From Atribacterota bacterium (GTDB lineage: Bacteria > Atribacterota > Atribacteria > Atribacterales > Caldatribacteriaceae), in contig JBDIWM010000012.1 of the NCBI GenBank assembly GCA_039638595.1, positions 1-45,475 of the forward strand: a DNA stretch of 45,475 nt. Direction: 5' to 3'. A model generated the notes under the pieces. The model was given only the letters and a program-made list of their open reading frames with translations, did not search any database and was not told where the DNA came from. Position numbers and translations under genes: made by a program. This document shows positions 24,685-33,209 of the stretch, in pieces (within the stretch, counting starts at the first letter, position 1; each line of letters opens with the position of its first letter).

Positions 24685-25915
24685 GGGGTATTTCCATAAG
24701 TTCCGGGAAAAGCGAGAGTTGCCGCGTTTCCAGGGCTTTTCTTCGTGAACCAGAGAGCGTGACAAGGGGTTTTCCTCGTAGAGTGAGGAAGTAACGTGCT
24801 CGCTTGAGAACCACCCCAAGCTTTTGCAATACCCCTTCCGAGAGGGTTCCGTAACGGCGAGCCTGAAGGATTCGTTTCCCTGAAACTGGGCCAATTCCCG
24901 GCACCCGAATGAGCTTTTGGTACGAAGCGGTGGTCACTTCAACCGGAAAGAGTTCCGGGTGCCTCAGGGCCCAGGCTATTTTGGGATCCGTATCAAGGGA
25001 GAGATATTCTCCCTCTTCGAAGAGGTCCTCCGTGGTGAATCCGTAAAATCGAAGAAGCCAATCCGCCTGGTAGAGTCGATGTTCACGCAAGAAAGGTGGT
25101 TCAACCAGGGCTGGAAGGGTCTCGTCCTGATTAACCGGGATGTAGGCAGAGTAGTAGACCCGTCGAACGAAGCGCTTATGATAGAGGACTTCTGCGAAGG
25201 AGAGCATGGTTCTGTCGGTATCTGGTGTGGCTCCCACGATCATCTGGGTCGACGCTGGAGCTTTACGGGTCCGCTCTCGGTAAATTTCTCGCACAATCTG
25301 CAGGGGCCTGTAGAGCTCAGGAAGCGTTTTTTGAGGGCTCAGTCGTCTCAGTGAGGTTTCGGTCGGAAACTCGATATTGGTACTCACCCGGTCGGCGAGG
25401 AGAAAGGCTTCCTCGATGAGTTCCCGGGACGTTCCAGGGATGAGTTTGAGGTGGATGTAGCCGTGGAACCGGTACGCCTGGCGCAAAATTTTGACTGCCC
25501 GAATCATCAGCTCCATGGTTGCATCGGGGTGTCGGTGCATTCCGGAACTCAAGAAAAGACCCTCGATGTAGTTGCGGCGGTAGAATTCAACCGTGATGGT
25601 GGCAATTTCTTCAGGGGTAAGCATGGCTCGGGGGACGTCGTTAGAAACCCGGTTGAGGCAGTATTTACAGTCATTGACACAGAAGTTCGTCATGAGGATT
25701 TTGAGAAGCGACACGCACCGTCCATCCGCAGAGAACGTATGGCATATTCCGCTGAGGTGCGAGTTTCCCAATCCGTAAGGATGGGTTTCTCGCCTTCCTC
25801 CAGAACTACTGCAGGAGTTATCGTAGCGAGCAGACATCGCCAGAACCGAAAGCCGGGTCAAAAGGTCACTTTTGGGTACCAAAATCAAAGGACCCTGGGA
25901 GCGCGCTTCTGCCAT
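24665..25915 (-). CDS. Putative DNA modification/repair radical SAM protein (TIGR03916-like)
   Basis: A 416-residue protein. It has a [4Fe-4S] radical-SAM motif CVNDCKYC (C79, C83, C86), upstream family residues YDNSCSSSGG and GICHTF, the conserved GLFLSSGMHRHPDATMELM, and a C-terminal helix-hairpin-helix (RVPGIGPVSGKRILQARR) that suggests DNA binding. It works with the coupled DUF4130 protein. ATG 25915 is chosen because a promoter (25934-25962) places the RNA start only about 12 bases upstream; a TTG at 25945 would lie upstream of the -10. The SD is GGGGTGGTG. Confidence 0.9.
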   Translation of the reverse strand: MAEARSQGPLILVPKSDLLTRLSVLAMSARYDNSCSSSGGRRETHPYGLGNSHLSGICHTFSADGRCVSLLKILMTNFCVNDCKYCLNRVSNDVPRAMLTPEEIATITVEFYRRNYIEGLFLSSGMHRHPDATMELMIRAVKILRQAYRFHGYIHLKLIPGTSRELIEEAFLLADRVSTNIEFPTETSLRRLSPQKTLPELYRPLQIVREIYRERTRKAPASTQMIVGATPDTDRTMLSFAEVLYHKRFVRRVYYSAYIPVNQDETLPALVEPPFLREHRLYQADWLLRFYGFTTEDLFEEGEYLSLDTDPKIAWALRHPELFPVEVTTASYQKLIRVPGIGPVSGKRILQARRYGTLSEGVLQKLGVVLKRARYFLTLRGKPLVTLSGSRRKALETRQLSLFPELMEIPHVSGHL

Positions 25916-25933
25916 TGACGACACCACCCCAAA

Positions 25934-25962
25934 AGTGTATCCCAAAGGTTTTTACCGGTCAA
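25934..25962 (-). promoter_or_regulatory. Promoter of the radical-SAM/DUF4130 pair
   Basis: Minus-strand TTGACC (25962-25957) and TACACT (25939-25934) are separated by 17 bases and lie immediately before the radical-SAM start. Confidence 0.7.
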
Positions 25963-26353
25963 TAAGTCGTGTTGACTCAACATGTTTGCTAAAAAAGAGA
26001 AAAAATCGAGCGCAATTGACCAGATTAAGAAAATGGAGCTTTTTAAAGCTCGGCTACGGGCTACGTCTGTACGTCAAGAACGCGAGACACGTTTTCAAAA
26101 AAGCCATAGATAACGGTTCGCGGCGTTCATCCCTATGGTGAAAAAATCCTGGTACAACGACAATCCTCTCGGGCAATTTTAAGAGGGCGATTAACGGTCA
26201 ACATCGAGTGTGATACACTAAAGGAATCTGGATATCCCAAGGAACGTTGTACATCGCTGGGGAAGCTCTGGAAAAGGAAAAGTTTTTGCTGCTCCCGATG
26301 GGTGGCAAAGTCACGCGCACGCTTGCTCTGTGTTCATCGATGCTCGCATCTTG
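25963..26353. other. Intergenic region, no supported gene
   Basis: Holds a small perfect stem (GAGCTTT / AAAGCTC, 26036-26051) and a 43-codon lysine/arginine-rich plus-strand frame from ATG 25983 without an SD, which I do not call. No clear terminator for the 26.3-39.8 kb operon was found here. Confidence 0.4.
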
Positions 26354-27394
26354 TCATCGTATCTCTACCCACCGTTTCGTACGGGAAGAGGTATACGCGG
26401 CTTCGACGACTTTCAGGTTTCGCAAACCGATTTCGGAGTGGATGAGTGGCTTTTCTCCTCCCTGGATCCAGACGCTCATGGCGTCAAACTCCTCGGCGTA
26501 CAGGGGTTTGGGGTCAAGATTTACTTTGTAAAATCCATCCGCAGTCCGTACCTGAGCGGCGTTGTACCCTCCCTCCGCTTCTTTGAGAAAGACTTCCATT
26601 TCTCCGCCCCCATCCTGGCCGATGGTTCGTCGACAGAGTACCGCACCAAGGGTTCCATAAATTTCGAGGACATTGCGTGAGGCTTCGTCGGGAACGTTGA
26701 AGAAAGTATCGACTATCCCCTGTGCACCGTTTGGAAAACGGAGCAGAGCCGTCGCCGTGTCTTCGACTTCATAAGGGTGAACTGTGGAAGCAGTGGAGGC
26801 AATGACTTCCTGCGCCTCGCCCAGGAACCACTCTAAAAGGTCGATACAGTGACAACCCATGTCGGCAAGTGACCCTCCACCCCCGAGCTCTCTTTTTTGA
26901 CGCCATGCCCCGGGTAAAGGAGGATACCAGCAGGTGAGTTGGGCCCGTGCACCAACCACGGTTCCGAGTTTTCCCTCTCCAATCATCCTTTTAATCAAAC
27001 GATGGTAGACATTGTAACGCATCATAAAAGCAACGCCTAATTTCAGCCTTTTTTCCTCTGCCAGGGCGATGATTTCCTCAGCTTCCTCGACTTTCATCGC
27101 CATCGGTTTTTCCACCAGCACGTGTTTCCCTGCTTTGAGGGCGTCCTTGCACTGCTTTGAATGGGCAAAAACCGGAGAAGCAATGTATACCGCTTCGCAA
27201 TCACTCCGTAAAAGCTCTTCAACAGACGTCGTCGCGTAAGGAATGGAAAAAGTTTGCGCTATTTCCCGCAGGACTCTTTCTTCGACGTCCATTACTGAAA
27301 CGACGGTACTCTCCTTAGCATAATGCACAACTTCTGGAATACTCCTTCGTCGGGCAATTCCTCCTGCCCCAATGATTCCCCAGCGGACTGACAA
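26354..27394 (-). CDS. Gfo/Idh/MocA family NAD(P)-dependent oxidoreductase
   Basis: A 346-residue dehydrogenase with the Rossmann start VRWGIIGAGGIARRRSIPEV, the catalytic EKP motif (VLVEKPMAM) and the C-domain signature GGGSLADMGCHCIDLLEWFLG. It probably oxidises a sugar or cyclitol hydroxyl. The likely start is TTG 27394, with AGGAGG seven bases upstream, giving a 13-base gap after the cyclase gene; a longer ATG frame to 27430 would overlap that gene and has no SD. It is the last gene of the PocR-kinase cluster and probably acts on the imported substrate or its deaminated product. Confidence 0.9.
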   Translation of the reverse strand: MSVRWGIIGAGGIARRRSIPEVVHYAKESTVVSVMDVEERVLREIAQTFSIPYATTSVEELLRSDCEAVYIASPVFAHSKQCKDALKAGKHVLVEKPMAMKVEEAEEIIALAEEKRLKLGVAFMMRYNVYHRLIKRMIGEGKLGTVVGARAQLTCWYPPLPGAWRQKRELGGGGSLADMGCHCIDLLEWFLGEAQEVIASTASTVHPYEVEDTATALLRFPNGAQGIVDTFFNVPDEASRNVLEIYGTLGAVLCRRTIGQDGGGEMEVFLKEAEGGYNAAQVRTADGFYKVNLDPKPLYAEEFDAMSVWIQGGEKPLIHSEIGLRNLKVVEAAYTSSRTKRWVEIR

Positions 27395-27407
27395 GGCACT
27401 CACCTCC

Positions 27408-28100
27408 TCAAACGTGGTCATCATTTTCAATAAAAATCGCTCTACATGGCGCCCCGGACGTTCCTTTGAGGTTGATGGGCAAACAAATTAACGTCCCTCG
27501 TGGAGAGGAGATCCTCTCCAATCCGATCAGAGGGGCAAGCAGTAAAATGTCGTGAGCGAAAAGCTTACCTAACATACTCCCTTTTTCGCCTTCCTCATCA
27601 TCTGACCAGGCGGATTCAATGCAGGGCACATCGACGCCGAGAAGGCTTATATTCTGTTCAATTATCCAGAGGAGAGCTTCTTCATCAAAATTGGGGCAAG
27701 ACAACACATACCCTGGAGTATTCCATCGTGTTCCCCATCCGGTGTCAATCAAAAGTGCCTCGCCTGGAGAAATTGGGGGAGTGTTTTTTTCTAAAATTTG
27801 GCGGCCAATGATGCTTTTTTCTCGTTGCGTTGGTAACCTGAGAATTTTTGCAGAGAGATAAAAACGTTCAAGCGGATATTGGTCTAGAGTTTTTCCATCT
27901 TTGAGAATATGGGATCCAGCCTCAAGGTAGGTCCCAGAAATCGTTGACAGCACCACCTTTGAGGCAAAAAATCCATTATTGTCGATTGAGGCAATATGGT
28001 TGATCTCGACACGTGGGACGATGTGTTCTAAGCCTGGTAACTCATGGTATCCCCACAGACCATTCTCAATGGGACCGGTGAGGTCAAACAACTTTCCCAT
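27408..28100 (-). CDS. Cyclase/kynurenine-formamidase family protein with altered metal motif
   Basis: A 230-residue member of the metal-dependent cyclase/hydrolase family (kynurenine formamidase, isatin hydrolase). It has the core LIDTGWGTRW and the late GVDVPCIESAW. The usual HxGTHxDxPxH metal motif reads ISGTYLEAGSH here: two His and the Asp are replaced by Ile, Tyr and Glu, and only the last His remains. It may use a different metal geometry or catalyse a different hydrolysis or lactone-opening step. ATG 28100 follows GGGAGG by seven bases; an upstream in-frame ATG at 28118 is less well placed. It lies between an SDR and a Gfo/Idh/MocA gene. Confidence 0.8.
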   Translation of the reverse strand: MGKLFDLTGPIENGLWGYHELPGLEHIVPRVEINHIASIDNNGFFASKVVLSTISGTYLEAGSHILKDGKTLDQYPLERFYLSAKILRLPTQREKSIIGRQILEKNTPPISPGEALLIDTGWGTRWNTPGYVLSCPNFDEEALLWIIEQNISLLGVDVPCIESAWSDDEEGEKGSMLGKLFAHDILLLAPLIGLERISSPRGTLICLPINLKGTSGAPCRAIFIENDDHV

Positions 28101-28120
28101 AAAGAACCCTCCCATCATCT

Positions 28121-28882
28121 CTATTTTGCCGTGTATCCACCATCGACCGGCAGTACCGCTCCGGTTACGAAAGAGGCGTCTTCAGAAGCCAAAAAACAAA
28201 TGGCTTCGGCAATTTCTTCAGGTTGGGCAAACCTCCCCAAGGGATGCATTTCGGCGATCTTTCGCATGGCTTCTTCGCGGTCCCGTTCCAGGCGGAATAG
28301 CCTTTCAATCATCGGGGTAAGGGTCGTACCAGGACACACGCAATTGACGCGGATGTTGTATGGTGCATAGTCGACTGCCATCTGACGACTCAATTGAATC
28401 ACGCCACCTTTGGAAGCACAGTATACCGCTGAGTTCGGCCATCCGAGAAGACCAGAAATGGAGGAAATATTGATGATTACCCCGCTGCGCTGGCGCATCA
28501 TGAGGGGTAAAACTGCTTTTGCCACCAGGAAACACCCTTTGAGGTTGACCGCCATAATTTTATCCCATTCCTCTTCATGAGTATGGCACAAATCAGCGCT
28601 GAATTCTAAAGCAGCATTATTGACCAGCACGTCAATCCTGCCAAAGTGTTCTATCACTGCATTCACGGCTTCCATGACCGTATCCCAATTCGAGACGTCA
28701 ACTTCCAAGGGTATGCCCACACCATTTTCTTGCTGGATTAAATGCACGGTTTCTTTCGCACGGATAAAATCTTTGTCAAGAACACACACCTTCCCCCCTC
28801 GGTACGCGAACAGGAGAGCAGTCGCTCTCCCGATCCCTGACCCTGCTCCAGTGATTACAATTACCTTTTGATTGAAAATCAT
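28121..28882 (-). CDS. Short-chain dehydrogenase/reductase (SDR), second of a tandem pair
   Basis: A classical SDR of about 253 residues. It has the cofactor motif TGAGSGIG, an Asp at the end of beta-2 (VLDKD) favouring NAD(H), NNAA, and the catalytic Ser/Tyr/Lys set in NISSISG and YCASK. ATG 28882 has GGAG eight bases upstream; the ATG at 28888 overlaps the preceding stop (ATGA) but is too close to the SD. It is a paralogue of the adjacent SDR and probably oxidises or reduces successive hydroxyl/keto groups of the same substrate. Confidence 0.92.
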   Translation of the reverse strand: MIFNQKVIVITGAGSGIGRATALLFAYRGGKVCVLDKDFIRAKETVHLIQQENGVGIPLEVDVSNWDTVMEAVNAVIEHFGRIDVLVNNAALEFSADLCHTHEEEWDKIMAVNLKGCFLVAKAVLPLMMRQRSGVIINISSISGLLGWPNSAVYCASKGGVIQLSRQMAVDYAPYNIRVNCVCPGTTLTPMIERLFRLERDREEAMRKIAEMHPLGRFAQPEEIAEAICFLASEDASFVTGAVLPVDGGYTAK

Positions 28883-28884
28883 CG

Positions 28885-29679
28885 TCATATCTCCTTTACA
28901 CCATTTGCAGTATAGCCACCGTCAACCGGTAAGGCAACACCGGTGATGAACGAAGCAGCATCGGATGCCAAAAAAGCGCATACTGAGGCAATCTCTTCGG
29001 GTTGTCCAATCCGATTTATTAGGGCCATCTTAGCAAACTTATCTCGGGTGGCATGCGGATCCTTTTGAAGACTCAGATAGTTGCGGAACATCTCGGTCTC
29101 GATAAAGCCTGGGCAGATACAATTCACCCTGATTCCATGACTGGCGTAATCAAGGGCCATGGCCTTGGTTAAAAGAACTACTCCCCCCTTTGAGGCACAA
29201 TAGGAGGCTAACATTGGACTACCCAATAATCCTCGGATAGAGGCGATGTTAACAATCGATCCTTTCTTTCTAGCAATGAAGTGGGGCAGCACCGCTTTGG
29301 CAGTGAGCATATATCCTTTTAAATTGACTTCGACTACCCGGTCCCAATCTTTCTCTGTAATTTCATGTACCCTGTCTGGAGAAGAGGGACTTCCTATTCC
29401 ACTGTTATTCACTAACACATCGATTACGCCATATTTTTCAATGAGCGCCGATACCATTTCGTCGACTTCACGGGCCACACTTACATCCGCTTGGAGCATC
29501 ATGCCCTCGCTTCCCTGGGTAAACACCATTTCTAAGGTTTTTTCCGCTCCATCCCTGTTTTTATGATAGTTAATACCCACAATGGCGCCCTCTTGGGCGA
29601 AACGCACCGCAATGGCCTGACCGATGCCGGAACCTGCGCCAGTTACCAGAACTACCTTATGGATAAAACGCCTTATCAC
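28885..29679 (-). CDS. Short-chain dehydrogenase/reductase (SDR), first of a tandem pair
   Basis: A 264-residue classical SDR: TGAGSGIG, NNSG, catalytic NIASIRG and YCASK, and the C-terminal ASFITGVALPVDGGYTANG typical of the family. The start is GTG 29679, with AGGGGGG eight bases upstream. A longer frame to 29721 overlaps the permease gene. Unlike the next SDR, its beta-2 end reads INYHKN, which suits NADP(H) better. Confidence 0.92.
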   Translation of the reverse strand: MIRRFIHKVVLVTGAGSGIGQAIAVRFAQEGAIVGINYHKNRDGAEKTLEMVFTQGSEGMMLQADVSVAREVDEMVSALIEKYGVIDVLVNNSGIGSPSSPDRVHEITEKDWDRVVEVNLKGYMLTAKAVLPHFIARKKGSIVNIASIRGLLGSPMLASYCASKGGVVLLTKAMALDYASHGIRVNCICPGFIETEMFRNYLSLQKDPHATRDKFAKMALINRIGQPEEIASVCAFLASDAASFITGVALPVDGGYTANGVKEI

Positions 29680-29692
29680 AATTGCATCCCCC

Positions 29693-30670
29693 CTAATCCA
29701 CTCGATGGCGAGTTTTCCCAAGAAAAAAAGTAATAAGAGGCATCATAATTCCTTCTTGACCAACCACGACGATGAGGATAATTCCTAATACGATGACGGA
29801 CCAGAACGGGTTCAAGCCTAAGAGGCTGAAACCGTTAATCAAGAGGAACATGGCGAAAATACCCAAAAGCGAACCGAGTAAGGAACCCTTGCCACCTTTA
29901 ATGGATGTACCACCAATGACGACTGCAGTGATCACCTCAAGAGGAGCATTTAAACCGGCGTCAGGAATCGCTGCCCGAATTCGAATCACTAGGAGTAGGC
30001 CCGCCAGAGCCGACAAGAGCCCGCTGAAGATATACACAAAACACTTTATTGTATTCACTGGTACTCCAGAGAGAAACGCAGTGCGTTCATTTCCCCCCAG
30101 GGCAAAGATGTATCGGCCCAGAATCGTTCTTTTTAGGAGGAGAGCGGTAAATGCAGCGCAAATGATTAAAATGATAAACAGAGAGGGAATCCCAAAAACA
30201 TACATGTCTCCCAGACTGAGCAAAGATTCTGGAAAGGCTGTGATGGTCTTACCCCGCATAAACCCGTATACGATGCTACGCACCATGGTCATCGTCGCTA
30301 AAGTGACCACAAAGGGTTGTAAACGAAGCTTAATGATGAACAGAGTGTTCATCAAGCCGACCAACACCCCCGCTAAAAGCGAGAAGGAAATGGCAAAAAA
30401 GAGGGGTAGACCTGAGAGTACGGAATAACCTGCAATCATACCACTCAAAGCCATAACCGCTCCGATTGAAAGGTCAAAGCCACCGCTAATGAAAGTCACT
30501 GTCACTGCCGTAGCTAACACTCCGAGTTCACTCATTCGAGTGAGCAGGGATGAGATATTCCCATAGGTCAAAAAGGTCGGAGAAAGAAAAGAGAGCGAAA
30601 ACATAATGACCACGTTTACCAAAAGCAGTGCAATAATGATCTTTGTCTGGCTGGTCAATGCGTATCTCAT
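29693..30670 (-). CDS. CUT2 sugar ABC transporter permease (RbsC-like)
   Basis: A 325-residue polytopic permease with SGGFDLSIGAVMALSGM and VVIGGTSIKGGKGS motifs of the RbsC family. ATG 30670 (MRYALTSQTK) has AGGAGA about nine bases upstream; the extension to 30700 overlaps the preceding permease. It is second permease of the importer in the PocR-kinase cluster. Confidence 0.93.
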   Translation of the reverse strand: MRYALTSQTKIIIALLLVNVVIMFSLSFLSPTFLTYGNISSLLTRMSELGVLATAVTVTFISGGFDLSIGAVMALSGMIAGYSVLSGLPLFFAISFSLLAGVLVGLMNTLFIIKLRLQPFVVTLATMTMVRSIVYGFMRGKTITAFPESLLSLGDMYVFGIPSLFIILIICAAFTALLLKRTILGRYIFALGGNERTAFLSGVPVNTIKCFVYIFSGLLSALAGLLLVIRIRAAIPDAGLNAPLEVITAVVIGGTSIKGGKGSLLGSLLGIFAMFLLINGFSLLGLNPFWSVIVLGIILIVVVGQEGIMMPLITFFLGKTRHRVD

Positions 30671-30686
30671 CGGTTCGTTTCTCCTG

Positions 30687-31658
30687 CTATCGTTCCGCAA
30701 AGGGTTGACCGTGACTTCTCATCTGCCGTAGCGAGTCAAGGGAAATAGCCAACACCACAAGAATGCCGGTTACCAGACCTTGCCAATACGGATCGACTGC
30801 TCGCATGGTCAGACCAGTCAAAATGAGACCCATTAAGGTCGCACCAAAAAAGGTTCCTAAAATACTTCCTGTGCCCCCAAAGATGCTCGTTCCACCAATC
30901 ACCACTGCTGCGATCGCGTTCATCTCATATCCCACACCTGCTTGAGGCTGAATAAAACCACTTCGACCAATTAAAATGAGACCGGCGAAAGCGGAAAGAA
31001 ATCCGGAGAGTGTGTAGACGATAACTTTGTATTTTATTACCGGTACGCCTGAGTAGAGAGCTGCCTGTTCACCGCCTCCAATGGCGTATATATTTCTTCC
31101 GAAACGGGTGCGCAGAGTGATAAACATAAATACCAAAATAACGACCAGGAGGAAGAGGAAAGGGAGGTAACCTCTTCCAACGATTGTGTACGCTGCGGGA
31201 ATGGGGGTAATATAAATTCCTCGAGTAATCACCATAGTGATTCCGCGGAAGATATTCATTGTACCGAGTGTAATGATGAGTGCCGGGACCGAAATCCTGG
31301 TAATCAGGATACCATTGGTGAAGCCCAGTATAGTTCCAAGGAAGAGAATCAGGGGGTAAATCAGCCAGATTGGCCTCCCTTGAGGAATTCCTGCTCCACC
31401 AATGCTGATCGAAAAGGCAAGGATTGAGCCTACAGAAAGATCGATTCCACCGGTGAGGATTACAAGCGTCATACCTGTAGAGATGATTCCCACCACCGCA
31501 ATTTGTCTGGAGAGATTCTCAAAATTTCTCACAGCCCAAAAACCAGATGTAGTGAACGAGAAGAACACAACCATAAGAAGAATGTAGAGCAAAATAGGAA
31601 GTTCACGAAACTTGGCCCTGTCGAATAGATGCCAAAGAACGATTCTTTTTCCAGTCAT
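30687..31658 (-). CDS. CUT2 sugar ABC transporter permease (RbsC-like)
   Basis: A 323-residue permease starting MTGKRIVLWHLFDR, with TGGIDLSVGSILAFSISIGG and AVVIGGTSIFGGTGS signatures. The ATG overlaps the ATPase stop (ATGA), with GGAAGGGAG upstream inside that gene. It forms the membrane channel with the following permease. Confidence 0.94.
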   Translation of the reverse strand: MTGKRIVLWHLFDRAKFRELPILLYILLMVVFFSFTTSGFWAVRNFENLSRQIAVVGIISTGMTLVILTGGIDLSVGSILAFSISIGGAGIPQGRPIWLIYPLILFLGTILGFTNGILITRISVPALIITLGTMNIFRGITMVITRGIYITPIPAAYTIVGRGYLPFLFLLVVILVFMFITLRTRFGRNIYAIGGGEQAALYSGVPVIKYKVIVYTLSGFLSAFAGLILIGRSGFIQPQAGVGYEMNAIAAVVIGGTSIFGGTGSILGTFFGATLMGLILTGLTMRAVDPYWQGLVTGILVVLAISLDSLRQMRSHGQPFAER

Positions 31659-33154
31659 TGCTCCCTTCCTCCGGTAAGAATATACATGATTTTTTCTGGG
31701 GTTACTTCTTCCCGCCGAAATTCTTTCACTAGGCGTCCACCCCTCATACAGTATATGCGATCCGAGATTCCCATGATTTCGGGAAGCTCTGACGAAATAA
31801 AGATTATACCCTTTCCCTCCTGGGTGAGGTCGTTCATGATTTTATAGATTTCGTATTTGGCCCCCACATCGATGCCACGGGTCGGTTCGTCAAAAATGAA
31901 AATTTCGGATTTTGTCGCAAGGAGTTTTGATATAACAACTTTTTGTTGATTCCCTCCAGAGAGGGTTTCCACTATCTGGTCTGGATGGTACACCTTGATT
32001 TGCAAGTCTTTGATGAATCGGTCAACTACCCTTGACTCGGTTTGACGGTCAACCCACAAGCGGGAAGAGAGCCTACGCAAGATTGAGAGAGCAATATTTT
32101 CTCGTACAGGAAGACACAGTACCAAACCCTCTCCTTTTCGATCTTCAGGAAGATAGGCGATTCCAGCTTGAAAAGCTTCTCGAGGGTTTGAAAATCCGGG
32201 GAATATTCTTTGTTTCACCTGAATTTCTCCAGCATGTGGGTACGTGGCTCCAAAAAGGGTTCGAGCTAGTTCAGTTCTACCAGCTCCTATTAATCCTGCG
32301 AAACCGACAATTTCTCCCTGGTAAAGGGAAAAACTGACTTCTTCAAATTCGCCTTTTCGCGAGAGATTCCGTACCTCCAGAAGTTTTTGTCCCCGTTTTC
32401 TCTCCCGAAAGGGAAAACGTTCGTTCATTGAGCGACCTACCATCATTCGGATGACTTCGTCAGGATTGGAGGCATTCTTTTGAACTGACCCGATGTACTT
32501 CCCGTCTCTGAGCACTGTAATCATATCGCAAATGCGGAATATTTCCTCTATTTTGTGTGACACGTAAATGACAGTGATTCCTGAATCTTTAAGACGTTGA
32601 ATAAGCGAGAAGAGTTGTTCCACCTCGTGCTCCGTCAAGGATGAGGTCGGTTCATCCATGACGATGACTTTGGCGTTGAGAACCAATGCCTTGCAGATTT
32701 CCACTATTTGTTGATTAGCAATCGAAAGCCGCCCAACGAGGTCATCCGGGTGGATCGTTGAGTCCAAATAACGCAAAACCTTTTGACTTTGCTCACGCAT
32801 AGAGTTCCGATCGATTATGCCTCCTCGAAGCACTGGTTCTCTGCCCAAGAAAATGTTTTCAAAAACAGGGAGTTCTCGAATCATGGTGAGCTCTTGAAAA
32901 ATCGTTGCGACACCCAAACTCTGAGCATGGTGGGGCGAACGGAATGCCACAGCTTGGCCATCGATAAAAACCCGCCCCTCGTAATCGGTGATTATCCCCG
33001 ACAATATCTTGATGAGAGTACTTTTTCCTGCCCCGTTTTCACCGACCAAGCCGTGGACCTCGCCCTTTGCAATTGAAAAAGACACATCGTTGAGTGCTTG
33101 TACACCGGGAAAGCTTTTTGAAATGTGGTCGAACGCGATCATGATGTTTGCCAT
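31655..33154 (-). CDS. CUT2 sugar ABC transporter ATPase, duplicated domains (RbsA-like)
   Basis: A 499-residue ATPase. NBD1 has Walker A GENGAGKST and Walker B VIVMDEPTSSLTEHE. NBD2 has a degenerate Walker A (GLIGAGRTE), the signature LSGGNQQKV and a complete Walker B (IFIFDEPTRGIDVG). The start ATG 33154 has no SD; it lies eight bases after a strong stem-loop (33163-33199), so initiation may depend on the hairpin or on coupling. Confidence 0.95.
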   Translation of the reverse strand: MANIMIAFDHISKSFPGVQALNDVSFSIAKGEVHGLVGENGAGKSTLIKILSGIITDYEGRVFIDGQAVAFRSPHHAQSLGVATIFQELTMIRELPVFENIFLGREPVLRGGIIDRNSMREQSQKVLRYLDSTIHPDDLVGRLSIANQQIVEICKALVLNAKVIVMDEPTSSLTEHEVEQLFSLIQRLKDSGITVIYVSHKIEEIFRICDMITVLRDGKYIGSVQKNASNPDEVIRMMVGRSMNERFPFRERKRGQKLLEVRNLSRKGEFEEVSFSLYQGEIVGFAGLIGAGRTELARTLFGATYPHAGEIQVKQRIFPGFSNPREAFQAGIAYLPEDRKGEGLVLCLPVRENIALSILRRLSSRLWVDRQTESRVVDRFIKDLQIKVYHPDQIVETLSGGNQQKVVISKLLATKSEIFIFDEPTRGIDVGAKYEIYKIMNDLTQEGKGIIFISSELPEIMGISDRIYCMRGGRLVKEFRREEVTPEKIMYILTGGREQ

Positions 33155-33162
33155 AAGCGTGG

Positions 33163-33199
33163 AGCGTGTAAGGGAGGTCTAATGTTTCCCTTACACGCT
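33163..33199 (-). promoter_or_regulatory. Stem-loop between binding protein and ATPase genes
   Basis: 13-bp perfect stem (arms 33163-33175 and 33187-33199, AGCGTGTAAGGGA and its complement) with an 11-base loop, situated after the binding-protein stop and just before the SD-less ATPase start. No T-run follows. Confidence 0.75.
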
Positions 33200-33209
33200 A
33201 ACCTCATGC

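Noticed and set aside
25983-26114. 43-codon Lys/Arg-rich plus-strand frame (MFAKKEKKSSAIDQ...)
   Set aside because: No SD, no promoter, no recognisable motif; composition alone is not enough.
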